This document shows, one piece after another, positions 20,236-27,878 of a stretch of 27,878 bases of DNA. Below the pieces are notes generated by a model. It searched no databases. It worked only from the letters and a program-made list of their open reading frames with translations, and was not told the DNA's origin. Numbering within the stretch: position 1 is the first letter of the stretch; each line of letters opens with the position of its first letter. Location: assembly GCA_900073065.1 (NCBI GenBank), contig FJOG01000030.1, forward strand, positions 210,451 through 238,328, written 5' to 3'. The stretch comes from Phialocephala subalpina. Lineage: Eukaryota > Ascomycota > Leotiomycetes > Helotiales > Mollisiaceae. The position numbers were made by a program, and so were the translations under genes.

Positions 20236-20655
20236 ACTTCCTACTCTGACACTCTCCGGCTCGAGCTGGCCCCTCTTGGGATCAAAGTTGTGACACTATT
20301 CATGGGTGAAGTCTCAACTGGCCTGATGTCGGCAGACAATATCTCTTTTGGCCGCGATAGTCTCTATATTGATGCTGAAGGGGGCGTTCAAGAGAGGAGT
20401 CGACAGCACGCACAGAAAAGTATGAGGCCGGACGAATTTGCACGTCAAGTTGCTCATCAAGTTATGGCAAAGTCTGCAGCTGGGAAGGGTGAATACCTGT
20501 GGAAGGGTACACAGGCTACATTAGTTTGGCTCCTTAATGCCGTAGGATGGAGAAAGATCTTTGACGGATCTATGGAGTCTGCGGTAGGGCTGGACAAGAA
20601 GGAGCTCAAGAAAGCAATTTTCGATAAGGGTCAGCGTAGCACAAAGCGAGATTGA
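20209..20655 (+). pseudogene. C-terminal fragment of a short-chain dehydrogenase/reductase
   Basis: The frame is open from 20209; recognisable sequence begins near 20230 with SFITSYSDTLRLELAPLGIK, then VVTLFMGEVSTG. This is the helix and strand that follow the catalytic Tyr/Lys in classical SDRs, of the type that includes 1-acyl-DHAP reductases. A family-like C-terminus continues (GKGEYLWKGTQATLVWLLNA) to the stop at 20653-20655. The Rossmann glycine motif, NAG motif, Ser and YxxxK are all missing: the N-terminal half is absent and unrelated sequence lies upstream. It cannot bind cofactor, and is a truncated relic. Confidence 0.65.
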
Positions 20656-20913
20656 AAACTTGGTCCAGCTGTAAGATGTTCATGGGGATGTAGTGATTAG
20701 GTATGGTTCGCACTCAGCGTGTTCTGCTCTGTTTAATAGCACCTTTAACGTCGTGCTGCAAGATTCCAGAATTTTTAGTTTGGATAGGGGCTTCCTGGAC
20801 AGGAAGGTGGATGCTTTTCCGACACTGGCATTAGGTTCAACTACTCCGGGCTTGCTTGGCGCACCGAGAGGTCGCAGGGTTCCACGTGGAGTATGAAGGG
20901 CGAGGTTGGCATG

Positions 20914-21063
20914 TCATTCGAGGCAGTTGTTGTTCTTATGCCAACAAGGTGTCCAGACCATTGCTCGACGGACCTTAAATACTCGATCACCGCAGCGGAT
21001 AATGAGGTCAGAGTACTTCTCAGACTCAAAAATGTTACTCAAGCTGGCATGAATGTCTGTCAT
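20914..21063 (-). pseudogene. N-terminal fragment of a BTB/POZ protein
   Basis: From ATG 21063 the frame reads FESEKYSDLIIRCGDRVFKV followed by RRAMV. This is the first strand-helix unit of a BTB/POZ domain as found in many fungal nuclear or Cul3-adaptor-like proteins. An earlier in-frame ATG exists at 21099. After RRAMVWTPCW the match is lost and a stop follows at 20914. The expected rest of the BTB fold is not found in any frame down to 20656, so it is a relic. Confidence 0.6.
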
Positions 21064-21377
21064 TGCATAGGGAAATAATGCTTGTGTCCTGCGGAGCATT
21101 AAAACAATAGTTGAGTAGAGATATGATAGCTTAAAGGATTAGAAGATAGATAATTGTGATGTTATTAGGAGTACAAAACGTGTTTCATTGTGAATGGTCC
21201 CCTTGCTGTTCGGCGAGCGGAAGAACATGCTGCTGTTTTCCAACGAATGACGTATTAAGTCGTACATCGGAACATGACCCTTGCACAGCGCCATGCTAAA
21301 AATGGCAAAGCTTCTACAGGGGCCGGCTAAAAAGTGGGACTGACTTTTCAAATCTGAGAGAAAGCCGGTTTCGGGTC

Positions 21378-21525
21378 CTACTGTATTCCCATTCGAAGTT
21401 GCGCCAATACGTTAGCTTCTCTTCGCTTGAAGGTGTCATAAAGGGTACGAGTGTACTTGCCTGTCAATGCCATGTCCATTACTTCCTGTGATAGTTCTGC
21501 CAGCTTGCGCCTGAAACGCAGATGT
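21378..21525 (-). mobile_element. LINE-type retrotransposon fragment
   Basis: A minus-strand frame reads KLAELSQEVMDMALTGKYTR, then TLYDTFKRREANVLAQLRMG, then a stop at 21378. The second part resembles the segment after the RNase H region of fungal non-LTR retrotransposon polyproteins, where EA(N/S)VLAQLRTG is typical. Only about 45 residues survive. The neighbouring spacers (21100-21377 and 21526-21722) hold no recognisable gene. Confidence 0.45.
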
Positions 21526-21722
21526 CACGTACTTTGGCGCTAGTGTTTTAGATGTGAGGATATATGTGGCATCTCTTGTATCTAGCTTCTCTCCTTATCT
21601 ATTGTTCTAAGGAATAAAGTACTGGTTTGATTTGACCTTACGGAAGTGCCTACGTCATATTATTATTTTAATAAACAAAACTTATTTCGATTAAAACGTA
21701 AAAGAGTTCGACAAGTTTTATA

Positions 21723-24172
21723 TTATGAATTATAAATTAATATATTGCAAAATAGACAAAAAGCTAAAACAAGTCTTTGGTAAGTATAGTGGATGCCTAT
21801 AGACTCAAAATTATTACTCGAGTATAATACTCGGCTCGTATTCTCGGCTCTTAATGCCAGTAATGCAAAATGCCCGCCCACAACTGGCCTCGCGGTGAAA
21901 CGCCCAGCGTTAATAGGCCAACTATTTGCATACTTTAGTATCTCATCCTCACTTTCAATTTTTTCCCTTTGCTTATACAAATATAATCAGGGATAAAAAT
22001 AGAAAATAGATTTAGTAATTAAACATACCCTTTCGAGCGCGCGTCATACAAATCCGTCATCGCCTCATGCGTCGTCGTCTCGTTAATCCATTTAGCAAAT
22101 TTACTTATGAGTAGATGTTGCGTGCTTGTGCTTGCAACGGCGGCAGCAAATAATGACCAATCAGACTTGGTGTAACTATGACGGTTGTCGAGCGGAACGC
22201 CATATTTATTTGCTACGGTAGGGTAGAACGAACTTTGCATATCATATACGCTCTGTGGCAATAGACCAAGGTTTAATTCTGTATCTCCGTAGAGGTTGTA
22301 TAACAAGCCATGTGTGTCATTCAGCCCATATCCCAGTGTAGTATGTGCTGGTAAGGCATCAGTTGCTATGCCAAGAACTTGCCATTCATTAATGTAATCG
22401 TTCGCAATGTTGGTGTATTTCACGCCATCAGCCGTATTCCCCGTCATATTTGCGATGACGGCCATAGCTCCAATGCCAATAATCCCTTTTAGTGCAAGAT
22501 TCGTCTGATTAACTAACGAGCCCGCGAAGTCGTCAGTCGAGATCTGGTTCGCGGGAATCAGTGCTTCGGTGATGAGGTACTGTGTCCATCGTTTGAGGAT
22601 CGCGTAATGTTGGTTTAGGTATGCGGTGTCGGATATGCGTTGTGCATATGCAAGGGTCATGATTAGCATATTGCCGCATTCTTCGAGAGGTTGCTGTTCA
22701 TCATTGCCGGCCGCATAGCCTGTGGCATTGGGGTAGTGAGAACCGAGATCATGCATGGAGAATGTGTTTGGATATCGTCCACTCTCTTGATTTTCGAACA
22801 ATGGGTCCAGAACGAGTTTGAGGAGGGAGGGTTGAAGGTAGTTTAAAATGGGATGGAAGGGGAAAATCGCGTCAACGGTCTGAATGTTGCCATCGGAACT
22901 AATTTCTTTGAGGAAGAAGTATTGCTTTGTTAGGTTGCCAACGAGCTGCCCAGCGCCGAAGGCTTGGCGTGCAGAAAGGGAGGTGATGGTTAGATAGTCT
23001 TGGCCACCAATGCTGAGAGAGTCGGAGGAAATTTTGGCGTCGAGAGTGGAGGCAGTGCTACCGGCGGTGGCGTAATCGTTATAAAAGAATGAGAGCTGCA
23101 TCTTATCAGAAGGTTGATTGAGCGGGGTTAAGGAGGGCTGACAGCATCAATCTCATTTAAGAAATAACTTGTCCATAAAGAAGTCAGTGGCACTATCCCA
23201 GTCTCGCCATCAAATTGAATGGCGTCTTCCTGCATTAGACCAAGAGTATAGAGAGTATTTATAGACTCTGTGACAGAACCGAGATCAACTGAGAAACCAA
23301 ATACAGGATGATCGTTGTTGATCGCACGGTAGTTTACATCGTTAGTATCGTCGAGTTTCCCGTTTCTTTTGAAAGCGTTACGAACAAGTTTATTTTGTCC
23401 GGACTGGAATGTCAGATTGTTCACGTTTTTAGTGGCCCAATACCAATGTCCCCAGTCGGCTTGGTCATTTGTTTCACTGAAGAGAAGTTGTGTTTGACGG
23501 TAAACCTTATGATACGCAATTTGGTCCCCAGTAACACCGTATTCCCATTGTGCAATAGAAGAGCGGTCTCCTGCAACCCATTCTACAGCACAAGTTAGTT
23601 GACTTCCGAATCATTTAAGTAGTAGCAATGACTTACCCGCCGATATATCAGTGTATAATTGGACTTCATGTGATGGTCCATCCAGTGATTGTACTACAAC
23701 TTCGAGGTATGAAAATAGTAACGACTGGCGTTTTTGATCGTTCGGTGTGAGAGGTGACATAAAAGTAATGTTCATCTCCACTAGCCCTCCAACATTCATT
23801 GTAAACATACTCTTCGTTGATGTGTATTCAAAAGCCTTTTGTGAGACCGTTAGAGCTCCTCCTGGGTTTCCCATCCAGATATATGGAGTGCCATCGACCC
23901 GAATAAATCCTGTCCAGGCAGTCGTTTGCCCACTATTATCAGGTTATTCAAAATCAAGCTTGCAGGGGACTTGATACTGACGCCCAGAATTGCTGCCATT
24001 CTCCAGCTAGATACCCGCCATTTCCAGCAGATAGCCATGTATTAAAATATGGAGACTTGACCGCAAGTGGGATCGCTGGAGGCCGAACGGGAGTAAAAGT
24101 TGAAGCTCGTGCACTTGCCAATTGGACGCCGGCTACACAAGCGGCGGTAAATGCCAGAATTGAGAATTTCAT
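21723..24172 (-). CDS. gtaA: Secreted glutaminase A-like protein, five exons
   Basis: Exons 24172-23982, 23932-23637, 23582-23143, 23101-22029 and 21921-21723 join in phase and give 732 residues. Residues 1-22 are a signal peptide (MKFSILAFTAACVAGVQLAS). Family landmarks follow in order: LPLAVKSPY-like and NGGYLAGEWQQFW at the N-terminus, FIRVDGTPYIWMGNPGG, then FLKEISSDGNIQTVD, HDLGSHYPNATGYAAGNDEQ, ECGNMLIM, LIPANQISTDDFAGSL, NDTHGLLYNL, YGVPLDNRHSYTKSDWSLF, and ARPVVGGHFALLAL in the last exon. This is the extracellular fungal glutaminase family, which hydrolyses glutamine to glutamate and ammonia. Splices include GTCAGT...AATAG, GTAAGT...GTAG and GTATGT...ATAG. One intron is only 41 nt (23102-23142, donor GTCAGC, acceptor AAG). 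The last 40 residues beyond the conserved end are AT-encoded and unusual. The gene looks intact. Confidence 0.88.
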
Positions 24173-24558
24173 AGTCGTGGTATCAACAATAAGTTCTTAT
24201 CGACCTAAACAATGAAAACTCTCTTTAAGACTTCGTATAACGTCCAAAGTAATAGTTTATTATATATATAATACGTAGTAGAAGGAGGCAACAATAAATA
24301 GAGAGAAAAGACAAACTTTGTCGTATGGAGTAAATATAAGAATTGATCGGCTTAAAGAATTACTTAAAATATTGCTTTAAGATATTAGAATAAATATTTT
24401 TGGATTTCATGATGCTCAATGAGCAGTTTATAGTAGAGCAACGAAAACCACATCTGGCAGCCCTCCTTCAAGTGAGCAGCCTGAGCTTGTGCGCACTGCC
24501 CAGTGTGACATAGGCACTATGGCGACACCGTGGCCAGAAGTGGCAGCATGGCCCAACG
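24173..24558. promoter_or_regulatory. AT-rich upstream region of the glutaminase gene
   Basis: This contains a TATATATATAATA tract at about 24259-24272, 90-100 bp upstream of the glutaminase ATG on the minus strand and a plausible TATA element. No gene is seen; the far part belongs to the broken ORF that follows. Confidence 0.35.
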
Positions 24559-24927
24559 ATGCCCGCGAGCACGCTACTCAAAACAACTGCAGAAACAGTA
24601 CAGTCCACGGCAGTGAGCATCCAAGAGAACACGATCACCCACTAACAGATCGCTACATTGAGCCAAGTGACCAACCAATCCGTCAAGAACGCCGTTGAAG
24701 AGAGAAGAATAACAACTACTCTTATTCAAGAGACGAACGACATTGCCAAAGAAATGAACGATGTCACTACAGCAGCTACATACCCCTCGCTCCTTTTTGC
24801 GATGGCCATCGGTCAAGGATCAAAAATGCGCAGAAACTTTTGTCCATCAGCCTTACCCGCAGTAAGCGAGGCTGAAAGGCGTCAGTCTTTTAGTACTTCA
24901 ACTTCAGATGCTAATAATCCAAATTAA
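24559..24927 (+). pseudogene. Coiled-coil gene remnant with an internal stop
   Basis: One plus frame runs from ATG 24559 to a stop at 24927 (STLLKTTAETVQSTAVSIQE, then QIATLSQVTNQSVKNAVEER), interrupted by a single TAA at 24643-24645. Replacing that stop with CAA would give a Gln, so a C-to-T RIP-type change is likely. The heptad-like helical character resembles the linker after N-terminal HeLo-type or fungal_N domains, but this is an inference. Upstream the frame also contains a TAG at 24511. There is no intact gene. Confidence 0.4.
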
Positions 24928-24999
24928 AGGTGCGCCTTTTGTGCGGAGGTAGTCTGGGTCTTAACGGCTGCTCGCAGTCGTCATTCCTCTCTACCCACA

Positions 25000-25145
25000 C
25001 GAGATTTCCCTTACGAACTGCCCTCACGAACGTCTCCTTAAACTTTGCGAATCTCCCTTCACGACCACCCTTTATGACCTCCCTCCACGAACCTGCCTCC
25101 ACGAACCTGCCTCTATGACCCTCTCCCTCCGCGAACCTCCCTCAT
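25000..25145. repeat. Degenerate CT-rich tandem repeat in a leader
   Basis: A series of imperfect units of the form CCTCCACGAAC(C/T)TGC, with ACGAAC or ATGACC cores every 11-17 bp and one near-exact doublet at about 25081-25110, ends just before ATG 25161. It is a pyrimidine-rich leader made of repeats. Confidence 0.5.
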
Positions 25146-25160
25146 TTACAGCGCGAGATC

Positions 25161-26069
25161 ATGGTACATTTCCTTGATATCCTTGGTTTGATTCCTGTGG
25201 ATAATTATACCGTAGAGGATATCGACAGAGCAAAAGCTACCGCTTCTGAGCGGGTCGCGCATGCAGGAGGCTCGGTCACGCTAGATGTAGACGGGAAAGC
25301 AGTCGAGATCAACATTGCCCTCATCGAGGATGCTGCTAAAGTTCTTGTTGAAATCATCGAAGATGATGGACTTAGAATGCATATTCTGAGGGTCTGGGAG
25401 CCATATGTTAGTCACTGGAACCCGTCCGACGATGCCTGGATGGAACCAATACCAAGGTGGGAAGAAGCGGCCCAAGATCTGAATTATTGGTATCAGGACG
25501 ATGAGTTGCAGATTGAAAGTCTACAGTATCGTTTGAACCGAGAAATGCGACTACGAACTGCCGAAGCCACTAAGCATGCAGAGGAGCTAGAGCTCTCGGA
25601 ACAAAAGGCAGACCATGCTTGGTGTGAGAATGGTCGTATGAAGGCGCAAATATGCAACTTGGAAACGGAGCTCGAAGCGGCATGCCAACGATTAAGGATG
25701 GTAAGGCCCCAGCTAGATATTGCGCGGCAAACAACACAAGATGCGCCAGAGCTGGCAGAACAGTGGGAAGTTTACTGTTCTAGCCTTGATGCTCGAGGCA
25801 CGCAAATTGAGGTGGGTTCAGGCGATAGCTATGGTAGATTGAAGAAGGAGATTCATGACCAAATCGACCGGCGGGCGAAGCTGTTGTCCGATTTCAAAGA
25901 CCACGGGTGTCGTAAAAGCAAGTTATTGCGGAGATTGCAAGACAATCGACCCAAGCTTAAACGACTCGAGGAGGAACAGAGAAATAGGGAGGGGTTCTTG
26001 GTTCTAATGGAAGCGCAGGAATCGCGGTGGTCAGTTGATGAGCCGGTGGTGACACCGTCATACGAGTAG
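25161..26069 (+). CDS. Coiled-coil protein with a possible degenerate J-like N-terminus
   Basis: A single-exon frame of 302 residues from ATG 25161, without stops or splice needs. Residues 3-65 (FLDILGLIPVDNYTVEDIDR, then a helix ending SERVAHAGG, then a second helix) recall a DnaJ domain order (xYxxLGv ... helix ... HPD). The HPD triad would be HAG, so stimulation of Hsp70 is unlikely; the likeness may be chance. Residues about 110-200 and 225-285 are long charged helices typical of coiled coils (ESLQYRLNREMRLRTAEATK, later LKRLEEEQRNREGF). I do not assign a function. Base composition is normal, unlike the decayed ORF upstream, so it appears to be under constraint or recent. Confidence 0.6.
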   Translation: MVHFLDILGLIPVDNYTVEDIDRAKATASERVAHAGGSVTLDVDGKAVEINIALIEDAAKVLVEIIEDDGLRMHILRVWEPYVSHWNPSDDAWMEPIPRWEEAAQDLNYWYQDDELQIESLQYRLNREMRLRTAEATKHAEELELSEQKADHAWCENGRMKAQICNLETELEAACQRLRMVRPQLDIARQTTQDAPELAEQWEVYCSSLDARGTQIEVGSGDSYGRLKKEIHDQIDRRAKLLSDFKDHGCRKSKLLRRLQDNRPKLKRLEEEQRNREGFLVLMEAQESRWSVDEPVVTPSYE

Positions 26070-26949
26070 ATCAAACTTGCGCTGGACCCTCAGCTCTTAG
26101 ATATCCATTCCATTATCCATAGCACTATAAGCCGAAGTATTTTCATCCTTGCTCTCTGTTTGTGAAACATTCCGTTATACTATGTGCAGGGGACCGAGTA
26201 TACCTGCCTTCGTCAAGCCGGATTCTGACACAGACGAGATCGAACTAGAAGCCCCCAGGCCTGCGCTTCTCTCACTGATGTTAATATCGGAGCGGAGACT
26301 GCAGGGGCCATTGACCTTGATGTGGATTTCAAATATCAAGAGCGAAAGGCTCAGTTGATCGTATTGGAAGACTTGTCTTCGGTTCAAGGTCTTGAGGTGA
26401 TTATACTCCGTTGTTCACTTGCGTGCCACAACGAGATGCACCTCTTCGTCGCCGAGACGAGCACCACTCAAGATGGGGATTTAATGTCGAATTGCGTTTG
26501 TCATCCTTGGGATATGCACAAATTTAGTACCGGATGATCGTAGATTTAAGAAATGTATTCCTATGCAATTTGTATTCTGTCTATTACTAAACTGTCGCAG
26601 AAATAAATTCAATCAATTAACGAAACAAAACCGTGAAAAGTGTATATGTAGGCCGAGCCACCATACTGGTCAGGAGCAAGTGAAAGGGAGCAAGGTTGTC
26701 CCTTAACTTGACCCTGCTTAAAAACCAGTGAAGGGAGCCATGCAGCTTGTCCTTCGATCCGGCGGAAGTTGTGCAGGTTGCCTCTTGACTAGACGCCGGT
26801 TAGGAGAAGTACTGTAAATGGGGATTTGAACACCCGAACAGACATTTTTCAGGAGGGATTCAAGGAACACCATCGGCCCATCGAGTTGAATTGCGATACT
26901 AATTTCTCCCTCCTTCTCCTTCTCAGATACTGCTTCTCATCGAATACTT
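26070..26949. other. Remnant-like stretch, no intact gene
   Basis: At about 26190-26420 two overlapping plus frames look partly protein-like (FVKPDSDTDEIELEAPRP in one; GAIDLDVDFKYQERKAQLIV in another), which suggests a frameshifted gene piece, but I recognise no family. 26540-26949 has no coding signal. A loosely repeated segment with GGTTGTCCCTTAACTTGACC-like and GCTTGTCCTTCGATCC-like phrases lies at about 26692-26790. Confidence 0.3.
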
Positions 26950-27547
26950 TTGAAGAAGTTCACGGAAAGAAAGAAGGATGTTAATACGTACAACCACGAG
27001 AAGATGCGTGACCTTGGTGTTCCTGTGAAGCAGATCAAGGCACAACACAGTGGAACTGGCGCTGCAGAAGCTGAGTGGGAAAAGGGAGGCAATCTTCACA
27101 AGTCACTTCTACTCTGCCTAGGCGCCAGAGTCATGTTGACGGAGAACTCATGGACTGAACGAGGCTTGGTCAACGGCGCATTAGGCACTGTGAAGGGCTT
27201 CCATTGGCAAGAAGGTGCTGACATCGAGAAAGACATCTTAATCGCCTTTGATAGCTACGATGGACCACTTCTTGAGGACTTCGAAGGTGGTATTCGTGCA
27301 GTGCCAATTGCGCCGTCAAAGAGAGAGTTCGCCATCAACAATGTCGCTTGCACACACACAGGTTCCACTCACCGTTGCTTGTACCATCACCGTCCACAAG
27401 GCGCAAGGCATCACAGCAGATAAGATTGTGACCGCGGAGAAAGACCATGTTGTTAGTCTTACCTATATCGTCATTTCTCTAGTCAAGAAGCTGACGGGCC
27501 TGCTCCTGCTGTTCGAAGAGTCAGCCGCAGACAGATTACCTGCGTAA
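26950..27547 (+). pseudogene. C-terminal part of a PIF1/Helitron-type helicase, frameshifted
   Basis: The frame reads NTYNHEKMRDLGVPVKQIKA, then GARVMLTENSWTERGLVNGA followed by LGTV. This is the region between helicase motifs in PIF1-like helicases, many of which in fungi belong to Helitron transposons. It shifts frame near 27353-27362 inside a (CA)n run and continues as QVPLTVACTITVHKAQGIT (the TVHKxQG motif) and LTYIVISLVKKLTGLL. The motif VI arginine expected in (I/V)SRV(K/R) is Leu here. Homology stops at about 27521. A two-base gain in the CA run is the likeliest cause of the shift, and the Arg loss makes activity unlikely even if it were mended. The missing motifs I-IV are not upstream. 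Confidence 0.7.
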
Positions 27548-27770
27548 TCCCTCAAGCGCGTTACGAAACTTCTGCTGCTCAGGGTCATCGCCTTGCTGGC
27601 GCATAACCAAATTCAATTCCACAGTGCGATCGAGCTTGTAGAGTGCCTGGCCGAGGATGTCGTACTGGTTTCGTGAGAGCCGGCAGACATGGCGTTCGAC
27701 CCCGGGGTAGTCTCTGCTATCGGGCTGTTGCTAGAGGCTTGTCGAAGAGAGAGGAATCGGTAGACAGCGC
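27536..27770 (-). pseudogene. Upstream part of a PIF1/Helitron-type helicase, inverted
   Basis: A minus-strand frame from about 27720 to the stop at 27536 reads DYPGVERHVCRLSRNQYDIL, then LDRTVELNLVMRQQGDDPEQ, then FRNALEGLRR. This is the PIF1-family segment that precedes, in normal gene order, the segment found on the opposite strand at 26950-27547. A one-base shift near 27720 joins it to further family-like residues (SSLFDKPLATAR) up to about 27770. It converges tail to tail with the other fragment at about 27521-27540. Confidence 0.6.
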
Positions 27771-27878
27771 CGCAGAAGCAGCGGATAGGCCATTGCGAAT
27801 CAGCAGCATTTCTGGATGGTGGGGCCAAGCTCGAGTGGCAGGGGTAATTAACGACTAGATTGTTTATGGAAGGAGGGC

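Noticed and set aside
20236..20292. Minus-strand frame reading FDPKRGQLEPESVRV as coding
   Set aside because: It is antisense to the SDR segment LRLELAPLGIK, which has clear family resemblance; the minus reading is its shadow.
1..27878. tRNA, rRNA or CRISPR features
   Set aside because: I saw no cloverleaf with box A/B motifs, no rRNA-like stretch and no spaced direct repeats; CRISPR is not expected in a fungus.

Overview
The window looks like an accessory, repeat-rich piece of a filamentous ascomycete genome (Pezizomycotina; the protein flavours suggest Leotiomycetes, but that is only an inference). The evidence is many short introns of about 41-107 nt with fungal donor, branch and acceptor signals, a secreted fungal glutaminase, a fungal-type REV7, and several very AT-rich blocks that look like targets of repeat-induced point mutation (RIP).

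Layout. 0.6-2.1 kb (+): a four-exon kinase-fold phosphotransferase. 2.3-2.4 kb: copy A of a dispersed repeat. 2.6-4.5 kb (-): a disordered protein ending in a Myb/SANT domain, with a probable frame break. 5.5-5.8 kb (-): a promoter-like TATA and a truncated start. 5.9-6.5 kb: AT-rich block. 6.6-8.3 kb (-): a three-exon PD-(D/E)XK-like protein. 9.2-10.2 kb (+): an F-box protein. 10.7-11.65 kb (+): a second, 5'-truncated PD-(D/E)XK-like gene. 12.0 kb: copy B of the dispersed repeat. 12.35-15.5 kb (-): a seven-exon 2OG-Fe(II) oxygenase with all metal and cosubstrate residues. 15.9-17.1 kb: AT-rich blocks around a small GC islet, then a small zinc-finger-like gene and a 10-bp minisatellite. 17.9-18.7 kb (+): REV7 (HORMA), the one clear housekeeping gene. 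19.0-21.5 kb: one intact hypothetical gene and a cluster of gene remnants (SDR, BTB, reverse-transcriptase-like, decayed ORF). 21.7-24.2 kb (-): secreted glutaminase, five exons. 24.6-26.5 kb: a decayed coiled-coil gene, an intact coiled-coil protein, and scraps. 26.9-27.8 kb: two pieces of a PIF1/Helitron-type helicase facing each other, an inversion scar.

The genes do not form one pathway. The picture is a gene-poor, TE-worked region with a few conserved genes (REV7, glutaminase, oxygenase) among remnants. Two separate tandem duplications, each exactly 250 bp and identical between copies (8452-8951 and 11148-11647), are most easily read as unmerged contig overlaps, and one of them breaks a gene. 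Exon structures were assembled by hand from splice signals, phase continuity and family resemblance; no search was run.
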